A stretch of 64,000 bases of DNA from an uncultured Bacteroidales bacterium (GTDB taxonomy: Bacteria > Bacteroidota > Bacteroidia > Bacteroidales > FEN-979), in assembly GCA_903945175.1 (NCBI GenBank), contig CAJAUM010000089.1, forward strand, positions 1 through 64,000, read 5' to 3'. This document shows positions 52,915-60,802 of the stretch, one piece after another. The position numbers were made by a program, and so were the translations under genes. A model generated the notes under the pieces. That model worked only from the letters and a program-made list of their open reading frames with translations. It was not told the origin of the DNA and ran no database searches. Every line of letters starts with the position of its first letter. Positions within the stretch are counted from its first letter, which is position 1.

Positions 52915-53639
52915 AGTACGCATTGATTACTGGCGGATCGCGGGGTATCGGGAGGGCAGTTTCAATAAAACTCGCTGAGATGGGTTATTCCGTTCTGATC
53001 AACTACCAGTCAAATCATCAGGAAGCTGAAATCACCCTGGAACAGGTTCGCGCAAAGGGCGGAAACGGGGAAATCGTAAAATTCAATGTGGCCTCCCAGG
53101 CAGAAGTTGAACAGGCACTCGGTGAATGGCAGGCAGCCCATCAAGGGGCCTATATCCAGGTACTCGTTAACAACGCCGGCATTCGGAAGGATGCCCTGGT
53201 GATGTGGATGAAAAATGAGGAATGGCACGATGTACTGGATACAAACCTCCACAGTTTCCTGTATGTCACGCGGTTCCTGATCAAGGATATGCTTGTCAAT
53301 AAAATGGGACGGATTATCAATGTGGTTTCTCTTTCAGGACTTAAGGGATTGCCAGGCCAGGTAAACTATTCAGCAGCCAAAGCCGGCGTGATAGGCGCCA
53401 CCAAGGCGCTGGCACAGGAAATTGCCAAGAAAAACGTAACTGTCAACGCCGTTGCACCCGGTTTCATTAAAACCGACATGACGAAAGATCTGGATGAAGC
53501 GCAACTGAAAACCATGATTCCCACAGGGCGCTTTGGAAGACCTGAAGAGGTGGCAGCCGTCGTGGGCTTCCTTGCCTCCGATGAGGCATCTTACGTAACA
53601 GGTGCGGTAATTAATGTGAATGGAGGACTGTATACATAG
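52911..53639 (+). CDS. fabG: 3-oxoacyl-ACP reductase (FabG-like)
   Basis: NADPH-dependent ketoreductase of 242 residues: T-G-G-S-R-G-I-G at 7-14, N-N-A-G near 89-92, catalytic Ser near 140 (V-S-L-S-G) and Y-S-A-A-K near 153-157. Length and motifs match FabG and ApeQ-type reductases of aryl-polyene pathways. It overlaps the TAL gene by four bases and precedes the ketosynthase, so a dedicated role in this pathway is more likely than the housekeeping one. Confidence 0.92.
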   Translation: MKYALITGGSRGIGRAVSIKLAEMGYSVLINYQSNHQEAEITLEQVRAKGGNGEIVKFNVASQAEVEQALGEWQAAHQGAYIQVLVNNAGIRKDALVMWMKNEEWHDVLDTNLHSFLYVTRFLIKDMLVNKMGRIINVVSLSGLKGLPGQVNYSAAKAGVIGATKALAQEIAKKNVTVNAVAPGFIKTDMTKDLDEAQLKTMIPTGRFGRPEEVAAVVGFLASDEASYVTGAVINVNGGLYT

Positions 53640-53677
53640 TGACCAATGACCAATGACAAATGACGAATGACCAATAG
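53639..53677 (+). repeat. Tandem heptamer repeat that supplies the ketosynthase start codon
   Basis: About five AATGACN units (AATGACC, AATGACA, AATGACG) begin at the fabG stop and run into the next gene. The last ATGACCAAT gives the ketosynthase start codon and residues 1-3 (M-T-N). Its unit is the same as at 10325-10358. Confidence 0.85.
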
Positions 53678-54887
53678 GGTTGTCATAACAGGTATGGGTA
53701 TTTACTCCGTGATTGGGAAAAATCTCGCTGAGGTAAAGGATTCGCTGTATCACGGCCGCTCCGGAATTATTTTTGATCCGGCCCGGAAGGCGTTGGGCTT
53801 CCGCTCTGCGCTCACCGGAATGGTCGACCGTCCTCATCTAAAAGGCATTCTCGATCGCAGAATGCGCATCGGATTACCCCTTCAGGGCGAATATGCCTAT
53901 ATTTCAACGCTTGAAGCGCTTCAGCATGCAGGGATCGAACAACCTTACCTGGATGCACATGAAGTCGGCATTCTTTTCGGCAATGACAGCTCGGCCCTGC
54001 CTGTGGTCGAATCTGTGGATATTCTGCGCCAGAAGAAAGATACCATGATGATCGGATCCGGATATATTTTTCAGTCGATGAATTCGACAGTTTCGATGAA
54101 TCTTTCGGTAATTTTCCGGTTGAAAGGAGTCAATTTCACCCTCAGCGGCGCCTGTGCCAGCGGTTCACATGCCATCGGCATCGGTTACTTGCTGATCAAG
54201 CAGGGACTTCAGGAGATGATCATTTGCGGCGGCGCCCAGGAGATCAACCCCGAATCAACAGCCAGCTTCGATGCGTTAAATGCCTTCTCGACCAGGGAAT
54301 CGGAACCGACCAAAGCATCCCGCCCCTTTGACCGCGACCGGGACGGACTTGTTCCCAGCGGTGGAGCTGCAACCGTTATTATTGAAAGTTATGAATCAGC
54401 GCTTAAACGCGGGGCAACCATATATGGAGAGGTGATCGGATATGGTTTTTCATCCAATGGAGAACATATTTCCATGCCCAACGTTGATGGACCAGTCCGT
54501 GCCATGGAGAAAGCCCTTTCCGATGCCGGAATAAAGCCCTTCGAAATCGGATACATCAATGCCCATGCGACTTCGACGCCGGCAGGCGACAGAAATGAAG
54601 CCCAGTCCATCGATCTGCTCTTTGGAAAATCAAAACCGATGATCAGCAGCACCAAATCAATGACAGGGCACGAAATGTGGATGGGTGGCGCCAGTGAAGT
54701 GATCTATTCGACCCTGATGATGAACCAGGGCTTTGTTGCTCCGAATATCAATTTTGAGAACCCGGATGACGCAACGGAAAAACTGAATATCGCTTCGAAA
54801 ACCACCCCATGCGAATTCAATGCCTTTCTCTCCAATTCGTTCGGTTTTGGCGGCACCAATTCATCATTGATCATCCGAAAAGTTTAA
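53667..54887 (+). CDS. Beta-ketoacyl-ACP synthase (FabF-like)
   Basis: Condensing enzyme of 406 residues that extends acyl-ACP with malonyl-ACP. The complete Cys-His-His triad is present: C163 in G-A-C-A-S-G-S-H, H300 in N-A-H-A-T-S-T-P-A-G-D and H335 in M-T-G-H-E-M-W-M-G-G. The conserved Phe in S-F-G-F-G-G-T-N-S near the C-terminus is also there. It is therefore a functional ketosynthase and not a chain-length factor. It follows fabG across a heptamer repeat. With the second ketosynthase near the right edge it could form a heterodimer, as in aryl-polyene and flexirubin pathways, but two independent enzymes are also possible. Confidence 0.92.
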   Translation: MTNRVVITGMGIYSVIGKNLAEVKDSLYHGRSGIIFDPARKALGFRSALTGMVDRPHLKGILDRRMRIGLPLQGEYAYISTLEALQHAGIEQPYLDAHEVGILFGNDSSALPVVESVDILRQKKDTMMIGSGYIFQSMNSTVSMNLSVIFRLKGVNFTLSGACASGSHAIGIGYLLIKQGLQEMIICGGAQEINPESTASFDALNAFSTRESEPTKASRPFDRDRDGLVPSGGAATVIIESYESALKRGATIYGEVIGYGFSSNGEHISMPNVDGPVRAMEKALSDAGIKPFEIGYINAHATSTPAGDRNEAQSIDLLFGKSKPMISSTKSMTGHEMWMGGASEVIYSTLMMNQGFVAPNINFENPDDATEKLNIASKTTPCEFNAFLSNSFGFGGTNSSLIIRKV

Positions 54888-54915
54888 TCCCTTTCTTTCT
54901 TAAAAGAAAATTAGC

Positions 54916-54923
54916 TATTTTTG
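54916..54923 (+). promoter_or_regulatory. -7-type element before the ACP gene
   Basis: TATTTTTG matches TAnnTTTG, 22 bases before the ACP ATG, in the 58-base gap after the ketosynthase. An internal promoter here would uncouple the ACP and downstream genes from the TAL part. No -33 TTTG was found. Confidence 0.35.
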
Positions 54924-54945
54924 CATCGGTTAAAGAACGATACAG

Positions 54946-55194
54946 ATGCAAAATGATGAGATTATCAGGAAGATAAACCAGCTCCTGATTGATGAGATTG
55001 AAATTGATGTAAACCAGATACACCCTGCTGCCGATCTTAAAAAAGACTTAGGAATTGACAGCCTTGATTTTGTTGACCTTTTTGTGATTGTTGAAAATAA
55101 TTTTGGCTTTAAGATGAAGGCTGAAGAGATGACTGACCTCAAATCATTGGAGGATTTTTACAGCTACATCATCAAACGAATCAACCCAAATTAA
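54946..55194 (+). CDS. Acyl carrier protein
   Basis: An 82-residue acidic carrier. The phosphopantetheine site is Ser39 in G-I-D-S39-L-D-F-V-D-L, preceded by the usual helix and D-L-K-K-D-L. It would carry the growing acyl chain for the ketosynthase, reductase and dehydratase here. Only one ACP is seen within the window, whereas flexirubin and aryl-polyene clusters often have two. Confidence 0.93.
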   Translation: MQNDEIIRKINQLLIDEIEIDVNQIHPAADLKKDLGIDSLDFVDLFVIVENNFGFKMKAEEMTDLKSLEDFYSYIIKRINPN

Positions 55195-55200
55195 TCGTAA

Positions 55201-56121
55201 ATGTCATCTTGGGAAGGCAAAACCCGGGGAGGGGTTCTGGGGTATAAAATATTTGTCTGGACCCTGAAATATCTGGGTCTCCGCTTCGCTTACTTCCTGC
55301 TCTCATTCGTTGTGATCTATTTCCTGGCTACCTCAGGTAAGGCATTTAATGCCATTTTTCATTTTTACAGCAAGGTGATGAAGTACAACCGCGCAAAAGC
55401 TTTCCTCAGTATCTACCGGAATTATTACATGTTCGGACAGATTCTACTCGATAAAATTGCAATGATTGCGGGATTTCAGCAACGCTTCACCTTTAATTTT
55501 GAAGGGGAAGAGTACCTGCGCCAGATGCATGACGGCGGATTGCTGGTGAGCGCACATGTAGGTAACTGGGAAATTGCCGGCCAGTTATTGAGCAGACTTG
55601 AAAAACGAATCCATATCATTTTATTTGACGCTGAACATCAGCGAATTAAAGGATATTTATCTGATGTGATGTCCAACCGCAATGTCAGCTTCATCGTAAT
55701 ACGCGATGATTTTTCGCATCTGCTGGAGATCAAACAAGCGCTTGCCAATAAAGAGATCATTGCCATGCACGGCGACCGGTTCATTGAAGGGAACAAGACC
55801 ATCCTGCTCGAATTCATGGGAAGCGCTGCGGCATTCCCGATCGGCCCCATCAATATGGCCGCCAAATTCAATGTTCCGGTTTCTTTTGTCTTTGCAGTGA
55901 AGGAGTCCCGCAGCCATTATCATTTTTATGCTACACCGCTCACCACGGTGGCCTTTAGCACAAATCAGAAACAGCGGGAAGATAATTTCCGCCGGGCCCT
56001 GGAAATCTATGTTGCTAAATTTGAAGAGATCCTGTTTAAATATCCGCTTCAATGGTTTAATTATTACGATTTTTGGAAACTTCCGGATAATTTACCACGG
56101 TTACCTGAAACGAGCCCATGA
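55201..56121 (+). CDS. LpxL/HtrB-like lysophospholipid acyltransferase
   Basis: A 306-residue membrane-associated acyltransferase. One N-terminal hydrophobic helix (about 35-50) anchors it. The catalytic H-x4-E motif is H119-V-G-N-W-E124 and the binding stretch H-G-D-R-F (about 195-199) is present. LpxL relatives transfer acyl chains from ACP to lipid A, and in aryl-polyene and flexirubin clusters similar proteins attach the chain to a lipid. It starts six bases after the ACP gene and overlaps the radical SAM gene by four bases (ATGA). Confidence 0.88.
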   Translation: MSSWEGKTRGGVLGYKIFVWTLKYLGLRFAYFLLSFVVIYFLATSGKAFNAIFHFYSKVMKYNRAKAFLSIYRNYYMFGQILLDKIAMIAGFQQRFTFNFEGEEYLRQMHDGGLLVSAHVGNWEIAGQLLSRLEKRIHIILFDAEHQRIKGYLSDVMSNRNVSFIVIRDDFSHLLEIKQALANKEIIAMHGDRFIEGNKTILLEFMGSAAAFPIGPINMAAKFNVPVSFVFAVKESRSHYHFYATPLTTVAFSTNQKQREDNFRRALEIYVAKFEEILFKYPLQWFNYYDFWKLPDNLPRLPETSP

Positions 56122-57482
56122 CCATGAAAGAGAAAAAGCTACTCTTTGTTTCAGCAAACCGTTATGCCAACCCCTACCCGGTTTACCCGTTGGGGATCTC
56201 ATACCTGTTTACCTATCTGAGCGAACGCCTTCCCCATTACCAAATCAGGATATTTGACTTTAACCTCCATACGCCCGACTCTTTCAGGGAATATCTTAAG
56301 GATTTTCAACCGGATTATGTTGGCCTATCACTGCGAAATATTGATGATGTTAACTTTTACAGCCAGGAAAGCTTCGTCCATGGATATAAAATGATTGTTG
56401 ACATCATACGTGAAATGTCCAAATCACCGCTGATCATCGGTGGCTCTGCCTTCTCTATCTATCCAAAGGAGCTTTTTTCCATGCTGAACCCCGATTATGG
56501 AATACAGGGCGAAGGAGAAGAAAGCCTTCATAACTTTTTAGTCAGCCTCGATTCAGGAACACCCGATTTAAGTATTGATGGTCTTGTATACCGAAATAGC
56601 GAGGAGGTGCTGGTCAACAGCCGGAAACACTTCATCAAAACACCTGACCTTGATTTCGACAAGGGATTGCTTGAGTTTTATTGGGATAAAGCCGGGATGG
56701 TGAATGTGCAGACAAAGCGTGGCTGTCCCTATAATTGCATCTATTGCACCTACCCGCTTATCGAAGGGCACAACGTGCGCACGCTCGATCCGGATAAAAT
56801 TGTTTATACCCTGCGTCAGTTGTATGAAAAGCACAAAATCGATTATGTGTTTTTTACCGATTCCGTGTTCAACATCAGCAACCAATTCAACATCGACCTG
56901 GCCAATAAGATGATCGCCTCAAAGCTGCCTATGCACTGGGGAGCCTATTTCTCACCACATAATTTATCGCTTGAAAATCTGAAATTATTTGCTCAGGCAG
57001 GCCTGACCCATATCGAATTTGGCACTGAATCTCTTTCAGATACCACCCTGAAAAAATATGGAAAACATTTCAATGTGGACGAAGTTGTCACTGTATCGGA
57101 TTTTTGCAACCAGGCAGGCATCTATTTCTGTCATTTCATGATCATAGGCGGATATGGTGAAACAGAAGCCACCATCAACGAGAGTTTTGAAAATTCCAAA
57201 CGCATCGAAAATACCGTATTCTTTCCCTTCATTGGCATGCGGATCTATCCGGGAACGGTACTGCATCATATTGCCATTGAACAGGGGATCATTCATGCCG
57301 AAGACAAACTGCTTGAACCGGTCTATTACATTGCCCCCGGAATTGACTATGATACACTGAAGGAGCGCGCCGACCAAACCGGCCGCAGATGGGTCTTTCC
57401 CAATGAAGATGTTGCAACAGCCATGAACCGGCTCAGGAAACGAAAACGTAAAGGATCGCTATGGCACCATTTGAAAAAATAA
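56118..57482 (+). CDS. B12-binding-domain radical SAM protein of the lipid cluster
   Basis: A 454-residue protein: an N-terminal B12-binding-like domain (1-130) with no D-x-H-x-x-G motif, then a radical SAM barrel with C203-x3-C207-x2-C210 and an F-T-D-S-V-F-N-I-S-N strand. It resembles the B12-binding/radical SAM proteins NCBI labels as lipid biosynthesis enzymes, some of which occur in anammox ladderane candidate clusters. That link is by recollection. In this operon its substrate is probably the ACP-bound or released acyl chain; it could methylate, cyclize or isomerize it. The gene overlaps the acyltransferase (4 bases) and the hotdog gene (22 bases), so translation is tightly coupled. Confidence 0.82.
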   Translation: MTMKEKKLLFVSANRYANPYPVYPLGISYLFTYLSERLPHYQIRIFDFNLHTPDSFREYLKDFQPDYVGLSLRNIDDVNFYSQESFVHGYKMIVDIIREMSKSPLIIGGSAFSIYPKELFSMLNPDYGIQGEGEESLHNFLVSLDSGTPDLSIDGLVYRNSEEVLVNSRKHFIKTPDLDFDKGLLEFYWDKAGMVNVQTKRGCPYNCIYCTYPLIEGHNVRTLDPDKIVYTLRQLYEKHKIDYVFFTDSVFNISNQFNIDLANKMIASKLPMHWGAYFSPHNLSLENLKLFAQAGLTHIEFGTESLSDTTLKKYGKHFNVDEVVTVSDFCNQAGIYFCHFMIIGGYGETEATINESFENSKRIENTVFFPFIGMRIYPGTVLHHIAIEQGIIHAEDKLLEPVYYIAPGIDYDTLKERADQTGRRWVFPNEDVATAMNRLRKRKRKGSLWHHLKK

Positions 57483-57874
57483 ACATACCTCAGGCCCCCC
57501 CGATGGTGATGGTCGACAAACTCGTTGAGATAGTCGATAAAACCACTGTGACCACTTTTTTGATTCTTGAAGACAATGTTTTTTGTGAGAACGGGGAGTT
57601 CCGTGAAGCGGGTATGATTGAAAACATGGCTCAAACTGCCGCTGCCGGCGTGGGTGCAACACATGGAATTCCTGGAGGGAACGCTCCGCTTGGTTTTATT
57701 GGGGGCATACGAAACCTTAAAATTGAAGCATTGCCTAAGGTTGGCCAGGAGATTATGACAAGGGTTACCGTTTTGCATGAAGTATTTGATGCGACCATTG
57801 TTCAGGGAGAGATATTCCTGAACACGCGGTTGATAGCTGGATGTGAACTTAAAATTTTCTTAATCAATAATTAG
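57461..57874 (+). CDS. Hotdog-fold 3-hydroxyacyl-ACP dehydratase-like protein lacking the catalytic His
   Basis: A 137-residue single hotdog protein. The Glu helix reads A-G-M-I-E-N-M-A-Q-T-A, matching the FabZ/ApeP active-site helix. The catalytic His of the preceding P-H-R-x-P-F/M motif is replaced: the sequence is I-P-Q-A-P-P-M-V-M-V-D. The enzyme is therefore either a non-canonical dehydratase or acts as a partner subunit or in substrate binding. It overlaps the radical SAM gene by 22 bases. If it is inactive, dehydration in this pathway must come from an enzyme outside the window. Confidence 0.8.
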   Translation: MAPFEKINIPQAPPMVMVDKLVEIVDKTTVTTFLILEDNVFCENGEFREAGMIENMAQTAAAGVGATHGIPGGNAPLGFIGGIRNLKIEALPKVGQEIMTRVTVLHEVFDATIVQGEIFLNTRLIAGCELKIFLINN

Positions 57875-57877
57875 CAT

Positions 57878-58303
57878 ATGGAACATTCGACAGTAGAGGA
57901 AAGTGACCGCCTACCCGATGAAAGCGAATTGCTATATACGTATAACCGGGAGGTTTTTTATCATTTTGACAAGGAGAAGGGGTTCACGCAAAAAATTGAG
58001 TATCAGAACCCAAACAACCAGGTGATCATCAAACAGAGTTGGGATGCCGCTGAACAACGTCTCGAAGAGGTAAAGCAGCTGGTTATCATTGGAAAACTCA
58101 GTCCCATTGCCTATTATATGGAAAAAATACTCATGGAGGTTCCCATGTTGGCGGCCTACATGGAAATTCCAAAATGGCGGGTTAAAAGACATATGAAAAG
58201 TAAAATTTTTAAAAAACTGAAACCTGAACTGCTGGCAAAATATGCTGCTGTATTCGAAATCCCCGTTGGGCAGTTGACCAATCCTGATTTTTTAAATAAA
58301 TAA
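57878..58303 (+). CDS. Small conserved protein with Xre-like C-terminus, copy 1
   Basis: A 141-residue protein of a family I cannot name. N-terminal half is hydrophilic (E-L-L-Y-T-Y-N-R, then N-N-Q-V-I-I-K-Q-S-W-D). The middle has a highly conserved S-P-I-A-Y-Y-M-E-K, and the C-terminal ~50 residues have the pattern of a Cro/Xre-type helix-turn-helix: M-L-A-A-Y-M-E-I-P-K-W-R-V-K-R-H-M and L-L-A-K-Y-A-A-V-F-E-I-P-V-G-Q-L. Copy 2 at 59372 shares about half its residues by eye. Each copy directly precedes a BtrH-like gene, here with 12 bases between. It may bind DNA, or use this fold to bind an ACP or the BtrH partner. Confidence 0.72.
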   Translation: MEHSTVEESDRLPDESELLYTYNREVFYHFDKEKGFTQKIEYQNPNNQVIIKQSWDAAEQRLEEVKQLVIIGKLSPIAYYMEKILMEVPMLAAYMEIPKWRVKRHMKSKIFKKLKPELLAKYAAVFEIPVGQLTNPDFLNK

Positions 58304-58315
58304 AAAGACAAAATA

Positions 58316-59317
58316 ATGGTGAAACTTGAATTTGAGCATCGGCAAGCAGGACATTGTGAAAGTGGCGTAACACGCAACCTGCTTAACTATCATCATTTTA
58401 AAATAAGCGAACCCATGGCGTTCGGTATCGGGGCCGGGCTGTTTTTCAGCTACCTGCCTTTTCTCAAGATGCAGCATGCACCAACCACATCCTTCAGGGT
58501 GTGGCCTGGGCAGGTGTTCGATCGGGCCACCAAGGAACTCGGCGTAAAAACTGCGGTTCACACCTTCCGTAACCCGAAAGATTCCATGGATAAACTGAAT
58601 GCGGTGCTTGATCAGGGTTATCCGGTCGGGCTGCAGGTAGGAACCTTTCACCTGCCATTTTTTCCGCCTGAATACCGTATGCATTATAATATGCATAACA
58701 TGATTGCCTATGGCCATGATAATGGGACCTATTATATTAGCGATACCCTGATGGAGAACCTGGTGGAGATCAATTACGAAGACCTCATGCGGGTACGATT
58801 TGCCAAAGGGGCCTTTGCTCCCCAGGGGAGAATGTATTATCCAACGTTTGTCCCCAAAGATATTGATATCAAACCTGCCATCATCAAAGGAATCCGGAAA
58901 ACGGCCAACAATATGGTTGGCATTCCCTTCCCGCTCATTGGTGCCAAAGGAATCCGTTATCTGGCAGGCCGGATGAGAAAATGGGAAAAGAACCTTGGCC
59001 CTGAGAAGGCCTCCTATTACCTCGGGCAGGTTTTGCGCATGGAGGAGGAGGTCGGTACTGCCGGTGCAGGTTTCAGATTTATCTATGGTGCCTTCCTCGA
59101 AGAGGCATCCACAGCCCTGAACCAGCCATGGCTCAAGGAATTATCAATCGAAATGGGTGAAACAGCCAATAAATGGCGGGAATTTTCATACCTCGGATCC
59201 AGGAATTGTAAAAAACGGGGAAAAGCAGATCAGTCCTATAACTTTTTAGCGGACATGCTCATTGAGATTGCCGGACGCGAGGAGAAGATTTTCCGCAAAT
59301 TGGCCAAAATCAAATAA
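58316..59317 (+). CDS. BtrH-like cysteine acyltransferase, copy 1
   Basis: A 333-residue protein. Residues 1-170 match the BtrH_N domain, a papain-like fold: nucleophile Cys in H-R-Q-A-G-H-C-E-S-G near residue 15, the base His in M-H-N-M-I-A-Y-G-H-D near 122-127, and Y-I-S-D near 133-136. A DUF4872-like helical C-terminus follows. BtrH moves an acyl group from an ACP to the amine of an aminoglycoside in butirosin biosynthesis. By analogy this protein may release or transfer the acyl chain built here. Copy 2 is similar along its whole length. Confidence 0.78.
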   Translation: MVKLEFEHRQAGHCESGVTRNLLNYHHFKISEPMAFGIGAGLFFSYLPFLKMQHAPTTSFRVWPGQVFDRATKELGVKTAVHTFRNPKDSMDKLNAVLDQGYPVGLQVGTFHLPFFPPEYRMHYNMHNMIAYGHDNGTYYISDTLMENLVEINYEDLMRVRFAKGAFAPQGRMYYPTFVPKDIDIKPAIIKGIRKTANNMVGIPFPLIGAKGIRYLAGRMRKWEKNLGPEKASYYLGQVLRMEEEVGTAGAGFRFIYGAFLEEASTALNQPWLKELSIEMGETANKWREFSYLGSRNCKKRGKADQSYNFLADMLIEIAGREEKIFRKLAKIK

Positions 59318-59371
59318 AATCTATAATTTCGCATCAGTAAAATTGATTGTGGTAATTTAATACTGGAATCT

Positions 59372-59767
59372 ATGGAAGAAAATCCCAATCCGGTTTACAA
59401 GGATCAGCGTTATGGCCAGTCAAAGGAATTGCTTTATTCCTACGATGCAGATGGTCAGTTTCATAAAAACGTCGGTTTTCATGGTGAACCCGACAGGATC
59501 ATTTTGCAGCAAGCGTGGGATCATTTTGATGAACGCATTGCGGATGCCAGACAAAGGGTGTTGGCCGGCAAGGCAAGCCCGATTGTTTATTACATGGAGA
59601 AATTTCTCGCCGATCCACTGAATCTTTCAATGATGGCGGGTATTTCGATTTGGCGGGTAAAATGGCATCTCCGACCTGGTGCATTCAAGCGTTTAAATGA
59701 AAAAACGCTGAAGAAATATGCTGATGCCTTTAATATTACGGTGGCACAGCTAAAGAAAGTTGAATAA
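59372..59767 (+). CDS. Small conserved protein with Xre-like C-terminus, copy 2
   Basis: A 131-residue paralogue of the protein at 57878. Shared features: E-L-L-Y-S-Y-D near the start, I-I-L-Q-Q-A-W-D, G-K-A-S-P-I-V-Y-Y-M-E-K-F-L, W-R-V-K-W-H-L and L-K-K-Y-A-D-A-F-N-I-T-V-A-Q-L. The last block matches the final two helices of Xre-family DNA-binding domains. It is followed 18 bases later by the second BtrH-like gene. The duplication must be old, since the two are clearly diverged, but the order and spacing have been preserved. Confidence 0.72.
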   Translation: MEENPNPVYKDQRYGQSKELLYSYDADGQFHKNVGFHGEPDRIILQQAWDHFDERIADARQRVLAGKASPIVYYMEKFLADPLNLSMMAGISIWRVKWHLRPGAFKRLNEKTLKKYADAFNITVAQLKKVE

Positions 59768-59785
59768 GATCAAAAACAACTTCCT

Positions 59786-60802
59786 ATGGAAATAAAAACA
59801 ATGATAAATTATACGCATCGCCAAGCCGGACATTGCGAAAGTGGTGCCACATCCAATTTATTGAACTACTACGGAATTAACATGTCGGAGCCGATGGCCT
59901 TTGGAATCGGGAACGGACTATATTTTAGCTATATCCCGTTTTTAAAAGTGCAGTTTGCACCCATGATCTCTTTTCGTAATCTTCCGAACACTGTTTTTCA
60001 TCGCTCAATGAAGTACCTGGGAATCGAGGCAACAGTGATAAAAAAATTCAGGGATCCGAAAGAGGCCATGGTTGCCCTCGACCGAAACCTCGAAAAGGGA
60101 ATCCCTACCGGGATGCAGGTGGGTGTGTTTAATCTTACCTTCTTTCCGCCTGAATACCGTATGCACTATAACATGCACAACCTTGTTTGTTATGGAAAAG
60201 AAGGGGATCTTTACCATATCAGTGATACGGTGATGGAAACAGCCCAGGTGCTTACCTATGAAGATCTGCTCAGGGTACGATATGCAAAGGGTGTTTTTGC
60301 CCCTGAAGGAAAGATGTACTGGATCGACAAGATCCCAAATGAGTTAGATATCAAGTCGGCCGTTTCGATGGGAATTAAAAAGACCGTTTACGAAATGATC
60401 AAGATCCCGTTTCCCTTAATTGGCGTTAAAGGGCTGAAATGGATGGGCCGGGATCTCCGGAAGTGGCCTAAAAAACATGGTGTGGACAAAGCCTCATTTT
60501 ATCTTGGCCAGGTTTTGAGAATGGCAGAAGATTTTGGAACAGGAGGTGCCGGATTCCGGTTTATTTATGGTGATTTCCTCAAAGAGGCAGGTGAAAAATT
60601 TAACCATACGGAACTGCTTGAAGCTTCCCAGATGATGGGTAAAACGGCCAACAAATGGAGGGAATTCACCTATATCGGCGCACGTAACTGTAAAAACCGG
60701 TCAAAACCCGAAGAAGATTATGGCATGCTTGGGGATATGATGCATGAAATTGCCGGAATGGAAGAACAGGTTTACAAAAAATTAGACAAAATAAAGCTTT
60801 AG
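59786..60802 (+). CDS. BtrH-like cysteine acyltransferase, copy 2
   Basis: A 338-residue paralogue of the protein at 58316, with the same nucleophile motif H-R-Q-A-G-H-C-E-S-G (Cys near residue 17), the M-H-Y-N-M-H-N-L-V-C-Y-G His region and H-I-S-D. A second in-frame ATG five codons in would give an N-terminus like copy 1. Its stop TAG adjoins the ATG of the ABC ATPase gene without a gap, so it is cotranscribed with the exporter. Two BtrH-type enzymes suggest two acyl transfer steps or two acceptor positions (inference). Confidence 0.78.
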   Translation: MEIKTMINYTHRQAGHCESGATSNLLNYYGINMSEPMAFGIGNGLYFSYIPFLKVQFAPMISFRNLPNTVFHRSMKYLGIEATVIKKFRDPKEAMVALDRNLEKGIPTGMQVGVFNLTFFPPEYRMHYNMHNLVCYGKEGDLYHISDTVMETAQVLTYEDLLRVRYAKGVFAPEGKMYWIDKIPNELDIKSAVSMGIKKTVYEMIKIPFPLIGVKGLKWMGRDLRKWPKKHGVDKASFYLGQVLRMAEDFGTGGAGFRFIYGDFLKEAGEKFNHTELLEASQMMGKTANKWREFTYIGARNCKNRSKPEEDYGMLGDMMHEIAGMEEQVYKKLDKIKL

